From contig NZ_MVID01000011.1 of NCBI RefSeq assembly GCF_002086815.1, forward strand, positions 100,058-164,057: DNA of 64,000 bases, in the 5' to 3' direction. Positions 41,596 to 49,528 of the stretch are shown here, one piece after another. Origin of the DNA: Mycolicibacterium parafortuitum (GTDB lineage Bacteria; Actinomycetota; Actinomycetes; Mycobacteriales; Mycobacteriaceae). The stretch's first letter is position 1; the number at the start of each line of letters is the position of its first letter. The notes below the pieces were generated by a model. It worked only from the letters and a program-made list of their open reading frames with translations, was not told the DNA's origin and did not search any database. The position numbers and the translations under genes were made by a program.

Positions 41596-42006
41596 TCAGA
41601 ACGGCGAGTTGACCATCGACTGCGCTGCCATCTCCAGGTAACCGATCAGCTCCTGGCGGTGCGCGTCGTCGAGGGTCTGCGAGTCGATCTCGGCGACCGC
41701 GGTGTGCATGCACCGCAGCCACGCGTCACGCTCCAGGTACCCGATCCGGAACGGGGCGTGCCGCATCCGCAGCCGGGGGTGCCCGCGCTGCTCGGAGTAG
41801 GTGCGCGGGCCGCCCCAGTACTGCTCCAGGAACATGCGGAGACGCTCCTCGGCGCCGTCGAGGTCGTCCTCGGGATACAGCGGCCGCAGGATCTCGTCCT
41901 CGCGGACGAGCTCGTAGAACCGGGACACGAGGGTGTTGAACGTGGCGTGCCCACCGACCGCGTCGTAGAACGACTGCTGCTTGCTCTGCGCGTCCATCGA
42001 ATCCAT
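41596..42006 (-). CDS. glbO: Truncated hemoglobin O (group II)
   Basis: This 136-residue protein has the 2-over-2 globin fold. [19 protein letters not shown] opens the fold, the proximal His lies in RMRHAPFRI, and the group II Trp (G8) lies in RDAWLRC. It binds oxygen tightly and is linked to oxygen and nitric oxide handling at the membrane. It matches Rv2470. Starts at 42006 or 41997 are both possible; the M. tuberculosis protein begins a few residues later. Confidence 0.94.
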   Translation of the reverse strand: MDSMDAQSKQQSFYDAVGGHATFNTLVSRFYELVREDEILRPLYPEDDLDGAEERLRMFLEQYWGGPRTYSEQRGHPRLRMRHAPFRIGYLERDAWLRCMHTAVAEIDSQTLDDAHRQELIGYLEMAAQSMVNSPF

Positions 42007-42138
42007 TGTGGTCCATCCCGGCGGCCGGGCCCCACGCGCGGCTCCGGTCACCGGATGTTCACCGACTGACCAGCGAACACGACGGGAATTGCCGTGCGAT
42101 CCGGGGTAATCCGTGGTGGACTGTCGGACGGAGGACGT

Positions 42139-42804
42139 ATGGCGCAGCGCAAGAACGGACGCGGCCACCGGAATCACCGGGCCGCGGTGGCCACACCCGG
42201 GTCGCCGTCTACGACTGCCTCGCGCACATTGCACAGCGTGACCCCCGCCGGGGACGTCCACACCGTCGTCGTACCGGAGGCCTCGATCTGGGGCCGCCGC
42301 AGGGTGTTGCTGCTGAACTCGACCTACGAACCGCTGACCGCGCTGCCGCTGCGGCGGGCCGTGATCATGTTGATGTGCGGTAAGGCCGACGTCGTCCACG
42401 ACGACCCGGTCGGCCCGGTGATCCACTCGGCCACCCGGTCCATCTCGGCTCCGACCGTGATCCGGCTGCGCACCTTCGTGCGGGTGCCGTACCGGGCGCG
42501 GATCCCGATGACGCGGGCGGCGCTGATGCACCGCGACCGGTTCCGCTGCGCATATTGCGGTGCCAAGGCCGACACCGTGGACCACGTCGTCCCGCGCAGC
42601 CGCGGCGGCGGCCATTCCTGGGAGAACTGCGTCGCGGCGTGCTCGGCGTGCAATCACCGCAAGGCCGACAAACTGCTCAGCGAGCTGGGCTGGTCGCTGC
42701 ACACCACGCCGCTGCCGCCCAAGGGACAGCACTGGCGACTGCTGTCCAGCGTCAAGGAACTCGACCCCGCATGGGTCAGATACCTGGGTGAGGGCGCGGC
42801 CTGA
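42139..42804 (+). CDS. HNH endonuclease family protein
   Basis: This 221-residue protein has a basic N-terminus and a segment [22 protein letters not shown] typical of the actinobacterial HNH family. The HNH domain reads [40 protein letters not shown], with two zinc-binding CxxC pairs and the catalytic Asp-His. It corresponds to Rv2469c. GGAGG lies 4 nt before the ATG at 42139. The biological target is unknown; wide conservation suggests a housekeeping role. Confidence 0.9.
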   Translation: MAQRKNGRGHRNHRAAVATPGSPSTTASRTLHSVTPAGDVHTVVVPEASIWGRRRVLLLNSTYEPLTALPLRRAVIMLMCGKADVVHDDPVGPVIHSATRSISAPTVIRLRTFVRVPYRARIPMTRAALMHRDRFRCAYCGAKADTVDHVVPRSRGGGHSWENCVAACSACNHRKADKLLSELGWSLHTTPLPPKGQHWRLLSSVKELDPAWVRYLGEGAA

Positions 42805-42817
42805 ACCGGTCGTGGGA

Positions 42818-42823
42818 TACGGT
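42818..42823 (+). promoter_or_regulatory. Leaderless -10 of the small membrane protein gene
   Basis: TACGGT, 6 nt before the GTG at 42830. Confidence 0.45.
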
Positions 42824-42829
42824 TTGCGC

Positions 42830-43063
42830 GTGACATCAACAGCTCTTGTGCATGCAAGCTTCTTGTTGGTTCCGCTCGCGCTGGCGGGTCTCCTGTCGCT
42901 GTTCATCTTCACCAAGAAGGGGCCGCATCCCGCGACCTTCAACATGTCGGAGAAGTGGACGCACGAGCCCATCCTGTGGGCGGCTGACGAACCCGCAGAT
43001 CATGGCCACGGCGGCCATGACTCGCACCTGACCATCGGAGGTGGCGCAAGTGGCAAGTGGTGA
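42830..43063 (+). CDS. Small single-pass membrane protein with His-rich tail
   Basis: This 77-residue frame has one transmembrane helix ([22 protein letters not shown]), a stop-transfer KK, and a soluble tail with HGHGGHDSH that could bind metal. GTG at 42830 is supported by a leaderless -10. It overlaps the next gene by 14 bases, so the two are probably translated together. No family is recognised. Confidence 0.72.
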   Translation: MTSTALVHASFLLVPLALAGLLSLFIFTKKGPHPATFNMSEKWTHEPILWAADEPADHGHGGHDSHLTIGGGASGKW

Positions 43064-43526
43064 AGTGACGAAGGCGGGCGCCCTCGACCTCGCCGAGCTT
43101 CCCTACGGCGCGGCCATCACCTCCAGCGGACGCATCTCGGCGGTCACCGAGCCCGGCGTGCTGTCGGTGCAGTACCCGTTCCCGATCAAGGACCTGGTGA
43201 TCCTCGACAACGCGCTCAAGTACGGCTCGCGCCGTGCCAAGGCGCGGTTCGCGGTCTACGTCGGTGACCTCGGAGCCGACACCGCGGCGACCGCCCGCGA
43301 GATCCTGGGCCGGGTCCCGACGCCGAACAACGCCGTGCTGCTGGCCGTGTCCCCGGATCAGCACGCCATCGAGGTCGTCTACGGCGCCGACCTCAAGGGC
43401 CGCGGCATCGAGGCCGCCGCTCCGCTCGGCGTGTCCGCGGCGGCGGCGTCGTTCAAGGAAGGCAATCTGATCGACGGCCTGATCAGCGGCATCCGCGTGC
43501 TGTCGGCCGGCGTCTCACCTCGCTGA
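43050..43526 (+). CDS. DUF5130 family protein
   Basis: This 158-residue protein matches Rv2468c. It contains the TPM/DUF5130-like fold: [32 protein letters not shown], then [34 protein letters not shown]. It is likely anchored or active at the membrane face, but this is inferred from the family. GTG at 43050 is preferred because GGAGG lies 8 nt upstream; GTG at 43041 is too close to that RBS. Confidence 0.82.
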   Translation: MASGEVTKAGALDLAELPYGAAITSSGRISAVTEPGVLSVQYPFPIKDLVILDNALKYGSRRAKARFAVYVGDLGADTAATAREILGRVPTPNNAVLLAVSPDQHAIEVVYGADLKGRGIEAAAPLGVSAAAASFKEGNLIDGLISGIRVLSAGVSPR

Positions 43527-43533
43527 CATCTCA

Positions 43534-43590
43534 CGAAACCGCCCTCACGGTAGCTACCGGGCCTCGGTAGCGACGGTGGGGGCGGTTTCG
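43534..43590. terminator. Hairpin between convergent DUF5130 and HNH genes
   Basis: CGAAACCGCCC (43534-43544) and GGGCGGTTTCG (43580-43590) are perfect 11-bp arms, with a smaller CGGTAG..CTACCG-type fold inside. The right arm lies within the 3' end of the HNH gene. Confidence 0.65.
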
Positions 43591-43937
43591 CGATCTGCGG
43601 CCAGAAGTTCGGCGCGGATCCGGACGTAGCGTTCGAGGAACGTCCGCTCGTCGAGGCGTTTGCGCCGCAGCCAGCCGGTCACCTCGTCATTGCACTTGCT
43701 GGCGTTGCACGCCGCGCACGCGGGCACCACGTTGTCCAGGGTGTAGCGGCCGCCCCGCGAGATGGCCATGACGCAGTCGCGCTGCATGGTCCCGGTTGTC
43801 TTGCCGCAGTACGCGCAGCCGTTCCAGGCCGCCTGGATCGCAACCCACTGCACATCGGTGAGGTCGTTGACGACGGCGGCGACGCGGCGTTTGCGTCGCC
43901 GCGCGGCGCGGGCCCTGCGACTGTTGTTGACCGCCAC
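43554..43937 (-). CDS. Small HNH-type endonuclease with Cys in place of the catalytic His
   Basis: This protein of about 127 residues has a very basic N-terminus (RRARAARRRKRRV) and an HNH module with two CxxC zinc pairs (CAYCGK and CAACNASKCN). The usual Asp-His before the loop reads RDCVMAISRGG, so the catalytic His is Cys. GTG at 43937 is supported by a TATGCT -10 hexamer 6 nt upstream. The second HNH protein of this window (at 42139) keeps the His. Confidence 0.8.
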   Translation of the reverse strand: MAVNNSRRARAARRRKRRVAAVVNDLTDVQWVAIQAAWNGCAYCGKTTGTMQRDCVMAISRGGRYTLDNVVPACAACNASKCNDEVTGWLRRKRLDERTFLERYVRIRAELLAADRETAPTVATEAR

Positions 43938-43943
43938 GGCGTG

Positions 43944-43949
43944 AGCATA
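43944..43949 (-). promoter_or_regulatory. Leaderless -10 of the small HNH gene
   Basis: Minus strand TATGCT, 6 nt before the GTG at 43937. It lies inside the gap after pepN. Confidence 0.45.
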
Positions 43950-43967
43950 GGTGCGCGCGTGGGCGAC

Positions 43968-44023
43968 GAGCGTGCGCTGCCGTACGCCGCGAGCGGCGTG
44001 TCGCGGAGCAGACACGCACGCTC
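43968..44023. repeat. Nested inverted repeats between pepN and the HNH gene
   Basis: Outer arms GAGCGTGCG (43968-43976) and CGCACGCTC (44015-44023) enclose ACGCCGC-GA-GCGGCGT (43984-43999). The segment resembles other GCGAGC-containing intergenic repeats in the window and probably terminates pepN. Confidence 0.5.
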
Positions 44024-44042
44024 GCGGGGCCAGCGCGACCGT

Positions 44043-46637
44043 CTAGGACATGTCGAACGTGCGGGCCTTCAGCGCCCGCTCGACGCCGGCGCGGCCCTCG
44101 AGGACCAGCCGGCGCAGCGCGGGCGGCACCTCGGGGTCGGCGAGGAACCGGCCGGCGGCCTCAAGGGCCTCCTCGCTGATCTCCCAGGACGGGTACAGCC
44201 CGATGACCACGGTCTGGGCGACCTCGCTGGAGCGCCGCTCCCACACCCCGGAGATCGCCTCGAAGTAGCGGTCCCGGAACGGCGCCAGCACCTCGCCCTG
44301 CCCGGGCTGGGCGAAGCCGCCGATGATCGCGCGGGCGGTGATGTTGGCCAGCGTGTCGTCCTCGACGACCTGCTGCCACGCCGCCGCCTTGACCTCGGCC
44401 TGGGGGCGTGCGGCCGCTGCGGCCGCGGCCGCTCGCCGGCCCGCCGCGGTGCGGTCCTTGTCGGCCTCGGCGTCGATGAACGGCGTATCAGGGCCGTCGC
44501 CGTCGATGACCCCGGCACGGGCCAGCGCGGTGACGATCCGCCAGCGCAGGTCGGTGTCGATCACCAGGCCCTCCAGGTTCACCGCGGCCGGCTCGTTGTC
44601 CAGCAGCGTCGACAGCACCGCCACGTGGTTCGGCGACAGCACCGACGTGCACAGCGCGTTGACGAACGCCAGCTGGTGGTCCGAGCCGGGCGCGGACTGC
44701 CCGGCCAGGTCCAGCAGCGCGTCCCCGAACGCGGGCCAGCCGTTCTCGGCGGCCCATGCGGGATCGGCGTAGGAGCCCAGCGCGGTCTGCGCCTGCATCA
44801 GGAGCCGCTGCGCGACACCGACCTCGGTCTCGGCGTGTAGCCCGCTGATCACCAGCGCGACGAAGTCGCGGGCCCGCAGCTCGGCGTCGCGGGTCATCTC
44901 CCAGGCCGCCGACCAGGCCAGCGTGCGGGGGAGCGGTTCGGCGATGTCGGCGATGCGGCTGAGCACCGTCTCCAGTGAGTCGGGGTCCAGCCGCAGCGAG
45001 CAGTAGGTCAGGTCGTCGTCGTTGACCAGGATGAGCTTGCCGCGGGAGACGCCCTGCAGCGCCGGGACGTCGGTGACGGGCCCTTCGACGTCGAGCTCCT
45101 CGCGATGCACCCGCACCAACTTGCCGGACGCGTCGTCGTCGTAGATGCCGACGGCCAGCCGGTGCACCCGCGTCTCACCCTCGCCCGGCTTGGCGCCGCC
45201 CTGGTCGATCGCGAACCGGGTGAACGCGCCGGTGGCGTCGGTGTCGAAGTCCGGCCGCAGCGTGTTCAGGCCGGTGGTCTTGAGCCACTGTCGGCCCCAG
45301 CCGGACAGGTCGCGGCCCGACGACTTCTCCAGCGCGCCGAGCAGATCGCCGAACGTCGCGTTGCCGAACGCGTGGTCGCGGAAGTAGTCGCGCAGCCCGG
45401 CAAGAAACGCCTCCAGGCCGACATAGGCGACCAGCTGCTTGAGCACGCTGGCGCCCTTGGCGTAGGTGATCCCGTCGAAGTTCACCTCGACGGCGTGCAG
45501 ATCCGGGATGTCGGCGGCCACCGGGTGCGTCGACGGCAGCTGGTCCTGCCGGTAGGCCCACGACTTCTCCACGTTGGCGAACGTCGTCCACGCCTCGGTG
45601 TACTCGGTCGCCTCCGCCTGGCACAGCACCGAGGCGAACGTGGCAAAGGATTCGTTGAGCCACAGGTCATCCCACCACCGCATGGTGACCAGGTCGCCGA
45701 ACCACATGTGTGCCATCTCGTGCAGCACGGTCTCGGCGCGGCGTTCGTAGGAGGCCCGGGTCACCTTGGACCGGAAGACGTAGTCCTCCAGGAAGGTCAC
45801 CGCGCCGGCGTTCTCCATCGCGCCGGCGTTGAACTCAGGCACGAACAGCTGGTCGTACTTGCCGAACGCGTACGGCACCCCGAAGTTGTTGTGGTAGAAG
45901 CCGAATCCCTGCTTCGTCTCGGTGAACAGCCGCTCGGCGTCCATGTACTCCGCCAGCGACTTGCGGCAGAAGATACCGAGCGGGATGTCCCCGTGGTCGT
46001 CGGAGTAGACGTCATCCCAGCGGGCGTACGGGCCGGCGATCAACGCGACCAGGTAGGTGCTCATCCGCGGCGTGGCCTTGAAGGTGTGGCGTTTGGCCCG
46101 GGCGTTGTCGGACTCCTCGACGGCCTCGACGGTGGCGCCGTTGGAGATCACCTCCCAGTGCGCGGGGGCGACGACGGTGACGTCGAAGGCGGCTTTGAGA
46201 TCAGGCTGATCGAAACACGCGAACATGCGTTTGGCGTCGGCGGTCTCGAATTGCGAATACAGGTACACCTCGTCGTCGACGGGGTCGACGAAACGGTGCA
46301 ATCCCTCCCCGGTGTTCGAGTAGCGGCAGTCCGCGTCGACCACGAGGGTGTTGCGGGCGCGCAGACCCCGCAACGCGATCCCGGTGGACTCGTCGTAACC
46401 GGATACGTCGACGTCGACGCCGTTGAGCGTCGCGCTGCGCACCGTGTCGGCGGCGAGGTCGATGTAGGTGTCGGCCCCGTCGAGAGCGTCGAATTCGACG
46501 GTCGTCACGGAGCGGAAAGTGCGCTCGCCCGGCCTGCCGGATCCGTCGGTCAGATCGAGGGCGATGTGATAGCTGTCGACGGTGATCAGGGCGGCGCGCT
46601 CGGCGGCCTGGTCGCGGGTCAGGTTAGGAAGTGCCAC
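44043..46637 (-). CDS. pepN: Aminopeptidase N (M1 family)
   Basis: This 864-residue zinc metallopeptidase removes N-terminal residues from peptides in the cytoplasm. GAMEN is at 272-276. The zinc site is HEMAH (His306, His310) with Glu329 in WLNESFATF. The ERAP1-like C-terminal domain fills about 520-850. Length and order match Rv2467. GTG at 46637 (VALPNLTRDQAAERAALI) is supported by a leaderless TAGTGT -10, 8 nt upstream. It probably recycles peptides released by ClpP and other proteases. Confidence 0.97.
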   Translation of the reverse strand: MALPNLTRDQAAERAALITVDSYHIALDLTDGSGRPGERTFRSVTTVEFDALDGADTYIDLAADTVRSATLNGVDVDVSGYDESTGIALRGLRARNTLVVDADCRYSNTGEGLHRFVDPVDDEVYLYSQFETADAKRMFACFDQPDLKAAFDVTVVAPAHWEVISNGATVEAVEESDNARAKRHTFKATPRMSTYLVALIAGPYARWDDVYSDDHGDIPLGIFCRKSLAEYMDAERLFTETKQGFGFYHNNFGVPYAFGKYDQLFVPEFNAGAMENAGAVTFLEDYVFRSKVTRASYERRAETVLHEMAHMWFGDLVTMRWWDDLWLNESFATFASVLCQAEATEYTEAWTTFANVEKSWAYRQDQLPSTHPVAADIPDLHAVEVNFDGITYAKGASVLKQLVAYVGLEAFLAGLRDYFRDHAFGNATFGDLLGALEKSSGRDLSGWGRQWLKTTGLNTLRPDFDTDATGAFTRFAIDQGGAKPGEGETRVHRLAVGIYDDDASGKLVRVHREELDVEGPVTDVPALQGVSRGKLILVNDDDLTYCSLRLDPDSLETVLSRIADIAEPLPRTLAWSAAWEMTRDAELRARDFVALVISGLHAETEVGVAQRLLMQAQTALGSYADPAWAAENGWPAFGDALLDLAGQSAPGSDHQLAFVNALCTSVLSPNHVAVLSTLLDNEPAAVNLEGLVIDTDLRWRIVTALARAGVIDGDGPDTPFIDAEADKDRTAAGRRAAAAAAAARPQAEVKAAAWQQVVEDDTLANITARAIIGGFAQPGQGEVLAPFRDRYFEAISGVWERRSSEVAQTVVIGLYPSWEISEEALEAAGRFLADPEVPPALRRLVLEGRAGVERALKARTFDMS

Positions 46638-46645
46638 GCTCGTCA

Positions 46646-46651
46646 ACACTA
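46646..46651 (-). promoter_or_regulatory. Leaderless -10 of pepN
   Basis: Minus strand TAGTGT, 8 nt before the GTG at 46637. Confidence 0.5.
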
Positions 46652-46660
46652 GCCTCATCC

Positions 46661-46687
46661 GGGAAGACACAACGGGCGTCGGCGGTT
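46661..46687 (+). promoter_or_regulatory. Candidate SigH-type promoter of the Rv2466c homologue
   Basis: GGGAAGA at 46661-46667 and GTT at 46685-46687 are 17 nt apart. This resembles the SigH consensus GGAAYA-N17/18-GTT with one mismatch. The M. tuberculosis homologue is strongly induced by thiol oxidation through SigH. Confidence 0.45.
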
Positions 46688-46742
46688 GTTCCAAAGCGAC
46701 GTCTGTCGCTGTTCGGTGAGCACGTTGAAGAGAGGACCACCT

Positions 46743-47363
46743 ATGTCTGAGAAGTCCCGCGCCGATTTCTGGTTCGACCCGCTGTGCCCGTGGGCCTGGA
46801 TCACCTCCCGCTGGGTGCTGGAGGCCGAGAAAGTGCGCGATATCGACGTCAACTTCCACGTGATGAGCCTCGCGGTGCTCAACGAGGGACGCGATCTGCC
46901 CGAGGAGTACCAGGAGGCCATGAAGAAGGCGTGGGGGCCGGTCCGGGTCGCGATCGCCGCCGAGCAGGCCAAGGGCTCCGAGATCCTCGGTCCGCTGTAC
47001 ACCGCGTTCGGCACCCGCATCCACAACCTGGGCTACCGCGAATCCGACCCCGACTTCACCCGCGTCATCGCCGAGTCGCTCGACGAGCTCGGCCTGCCCG
47101 CCGAGCTGGCGTCGGCCGCCACGTCGACCGACTACGACGACGCGCTGCGCAAGAGCCACCACGAGGGGATGGACGCCGTCGGTCCCGACGTCGGCACCCC
47201 GACCATCCACGTCAACGGTGTCGCGTTCTTCGGGCCGGTGCTGTCGCGGATCCCGCGCGGCGAGGAAGCCGGCAAGCTGTGGGACGCATCGGTGACCTTC
47301 GCGTCCTACCCGCACTTCTGGGAGCTCAAGCGCACCCGCACCGAGCGGCCCGAGTTCGACTGA
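46743..47363 (+). CDS. Mycothiol-dependent nitroreductase / DsbA-like protein (Rv2466c family)
   Basis: This 206-residue thioredoxin-fold protein has a helical insertion. The active site reads DPLCPWAW: Cys15 is present but the second Cys of the CPWC motif seen in M. tuberculosis Rv2466c is Ala18. The rest agrees closely, including [33 protein letters not shown]. The family reduces oxidised targets, and nitro-drugs such as TP053, with mycothiol. With one Cys the protein would work by a monothiol mechanism (inference). AGAGGA lies before the ATG at 46743. Confidence 0.93.
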   Translation: MSEKSRADFWFDPLCPWAWITSRWVLEAEKVRDIDVNFHVMSLAVLNEGRDLPEEYQEAMKKAWGPVRVAIAAEQAKGSEILGPLYTAFGTRIHNLGYRESDPDFTRVIAESLDELGLPAELASAATSTDYDDALRKSHHEGMDAVGPDVGTPTIHVNGVAFFGPVLSRIPRGEEAGKLWDASVTFASYPHFWELKRTRTERPEFD

Positions 47364-47489
47364 GCACCGACCCCGGCCCACCGCCGCTGTGTGATTGATC
47401 TCCGGCCCGCTGCCTCCGGTTGCGGGCCGGGGCGCGCACCACGAAGGTGGGACGGTGCCTGAGCCGAAGTCCCCTGCATACTCGGTGGC

Positions 47490-47981
47490 GTGTCCACCGA
47501 TGATCACCACAGCATGACCCCCGCCGAGATGCTCGACGTCGCCGTCGAGGAAGCCCGAAAAGGTCTGTCGGAGGGCGGAATCCCGATCGGCGCCGCGCTG
47601 TTCGGCGCCGATGGGACGGTGCTGGGCCGCGGCCACAACCGCCGGGTCCAGCTCGACGACCCGTCGATCCACGCCGAGACCGACGCGTTCCGTAACGCGG
47701 GCCGCCAGCGCGGCTACCGGTCCACGACCATGGTCACCACGCTGTCGCCCTGCTGGTACTGCAGCGGGCTGGTGCGGCAGTTCAACATCGGCTCCGTGAT
47801 CATCGGCGAGAGCCAGACCTTCACCGGCGGGCACGACTGGCTCGCCGAACACGGCGTCAAGGTCACCGTCCTCGACGACGAACGCTGCGTGACGTTGATG
47901 CGCGACTTCATCGAGGCGAAGCCGGAACTGTGGGCGGAGGACATCGGAGAATGCGGACGCGAGGAGCAAGACGGCAGATGA
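47490..47981 (+). CDS. Cytosine deaminase, yeast FCY1-like
   Basis: This 163-residue zinc hydrolase has HAE (His61, Glu63) and PCWYC (Cys88, Cys91). The C-terminal pattern VTVLDDERCVTLMRDF and WAEDIGE closely resembles fungal FCY1, so conversion of cytosine to uracil is likely. Other cytidine-deaminase-fold nucleobase deaminases are possible. GTG at 47490 is used; ATG at 47514 is the alternative. Its stop overlaps the ATG of an oxygenase-like gene. I recall no such pair between Rv2466c and rpiB in M. tuberculosis. Confidence 0.85.
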   Translation: MSTDDHHSMTPAEMLDVAVEEARKGLSEGGIPIGAALFGADGTVLGRGHNRRVQLDDPSIHAETDAFRNAGRQRGYRSTTMVTTLSPCWYCSGLVRQFNIGSVIIGESQTFTGGHDWLAEHGVKVTVLDDERCVTLMRDFIEAKPELWAEDIGECGREEQDGR

Positions 47982-48937
47982 GTGTGATTGCCACCATTGA
48001 CCTTTCGGCGTGGCGGGCTGGCGGGGCCGCTGCCGACGAAGTCGCCGCCGAGGTCGACGCAGGGCTGCAGCGGGCCGGTTTCATCCTGGTGCGCGGCCAC
48101 GGCGTCGACCCGGCGCTGGCCCGTGACGTGCGCGCCGCGGCGCGAGAGTTCTTCGCGCTGACCCATGACGTGAAGTCCCGGTACTCGGTGCCTGTCGGTG
48201 GCCGCGGCTGGATCGGGCCCGGTGCGGAGGCCAACGCGTACGCCGAGGGAACCGAGACGCCGCCGGATCTGAAGGAGAGTTTCAGCCTCGGCGCCGAGAC
48301 CACGACCGGGGATCCCGACGTCGACCGGTTCTGGTTCGCGCCCAACGTCTGGCCGCACGAGGTGCCCGCGCTGCAGTCGCTGGTGGCGGAGTACACCGCG
48401 CAGATGCGCCGCGTCGCCGACGATCTGCTCGCGCTGTTCGCCCATGCCCTGCGGATGCCGCAGAACCCGTTCGCCGCACTGGCGAGCAGGCCGACCTGGA
48501 CGATGAACATCAACCACTACCCGCCGGTCAGCGTCGTGGGCGACCCCGAACCCGGCCAGTTCCGCATCGGCCCGCACACCGACTTCGGCACGGTGACCAT
48601 CCTGGACCGCGAGCCGGGCGCCGGCGGCCTGCAGGTGTACTCGGAAGCCGCGGGGTGGGAGGACGCGCCGTACGAACCCGACGCGCTGACGGTCAACATC
48701 GGCGACCTGCTGGAGTACTGGAGTGGACGGCGCTGGCCGTCGGGCCGGCACCGGGTGCTGCCGCCGCAGGCGCACGCCCCGGAGGAGGACCTGGTTTCGC
48801 TGATCTACTTCTACGAGGCGAACCACGACGCGCTCGTGACCCCGCTGCCGCCGCCGGTCGGCAGGGCCGAAGGACTCGCACCGGTCGTGTCGGCGGACTT
48901 CATCAAGGAGCGGCTCGACGCGATCACCGTCGCCTGA
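47978..48937 (+). CDS. Isopenicillin N synthase-like Fe(II) dioxygenase
   Basis: This 319-residue protein has the DIOX_N domain (about 5-110, GFILVRGHGV) and a double-stranded beta-helix domain. The iron ligands are His200 and Asp202 (PHTDFG) and probably His258 (GRHRV). The position of the 2-oxoglutarate-binding RxS motif reads Leu272-Val273-Ser274, so the usual Arg is missing. The closest functional analogy is with nucleobase oxygenases such as fungal thymine 7-hydroxylase, suggested by the coupled deaminase; this is inference. ATGA overlap with the deaminase. Confidence 0.82.
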   Translation: MSVIATIDLSAWRAGGAAADEVAAEVDAGLQRAGFILVRGHGVDPALARDVRAAAREFFALTHDVKSRYSVPVGGRGWIGPGAEANAYAEGTETPPDLKESFSLGAETTTGDPDVDRFWFAPNVWPHEVPALQSLVAEYTAQMRRVADDLLALFAHALRMPQNPFAALASRPTWTMNINHYPPVSVVGDPEPGQFRIGPHTDFGTVTILDREPGAGGLQVYSEAAGWEDAPYEPDALTVNIGDLLEYWSGRRWPSGRHRVLPPQAHAPEEDLVSLIYFYEANHDALVTPLPPPVGRAEGLAPVVSADFIKERLDAITVA

Positions 48938-49023
48938 CGGGTGACGGGCGCAACGTCAGTCCCTGCCCGCGGGGTGTGTCACTGCGCAAACACGCGCGCT
49001 CGCGGTGCGGAGGCGGCGGGTTA

Positions 49024-49029
49024 TAGGGT
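49024..49029 (+). promoter_or_regulatory. Leaderless -10 of rpiB
   Basis: TAGGGT, 7 nt before the ATG at 49037. It is identical in sequence to the orn and HerA-like hexamers. Confidence 0.5.
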
Positions 49030-49036
49030 GACCGCC

Positions 49037-49510
49037 ATGCGCGTCTACGTCGGAGCTGACCACGCCGGATACGAACTCAAGCAGGCCCTCGTCGAGCACC
49101 TCACCAAGACCGGGCACGAGCCCGTCGACTGCGGTGCGTTCAGCTACGACGCCGAGGACGACTACCCGGCCTTCTGCATCGCGGCCGCCGAGAAGACGGT
49201 CGCCGATCCGGGCAGTCTCGGCGTCGTGCTCGGCGGCTCCGGCAACGGTGAGCAGATCGCGGCGAACAAGGTGCCGGGCGCGCGCTGCGCACTGGCATGG
49301 AGCACCGAGACCGCGGTGCTGGCACGCGAACACAACAACGCGCAGCTGATCGGCATCGGTGGCCGCATGCACAGCACCGAGGAGGCGCTGGCGATCGTCG
49401 ACGCGTTCCTGGCCGCGAAGTGGTCGGAGGCGCCGCGACACCAGCGCCGCATCGACATCCTCGCCGAGTACGAGAAGACGCACGTCGCCCCGCCGGTCCC
49501 CGGCGCCTGA
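49037..49510 (+). CDS. rpiB: Ribose-5-phosphate isomerase B
   Basis: This 157-residue enzyme interconverts ribose-5-phosphate and ribulose-5-phosphate. It has MRVYVGADHAGYELK at the start and GGSGNGEQIAANK around Glu72, the mycobacterial catalytic base where other RpiB enzymes have Cys. It matches Rv2465c. ATG at 49037 fits both the leaderless -10 and the homologue; GTG at 49028 would lie within the promoter. The next gene starts 18 bases after the stop. Confidence 0.95.
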   Translation: MRVYVGADHAGYELKQALVEHLTKTGHEPVDCGAFSYDAEDDYPAFCIAAAEKTVADPGSLGVVLGGSGNGEQIAANKVPGARCALAWSTETAVLAREHNNAQLIGIGGRMHSTEEALAIVDAFLAAKWSEAPRHQRRIDILAEYEKTHVAPPVPGA

Positions 49511-49528
49511 CACCGACGGCCGTCCGCG

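Noticed and set aside
44043..47969. Single 1,308-residue minus-strand frame
   Set aside because: Only 44043-46637 is pepN. The rest is opposite the Rv2466c homologue and the cytosine deaminase and has shadow composition.
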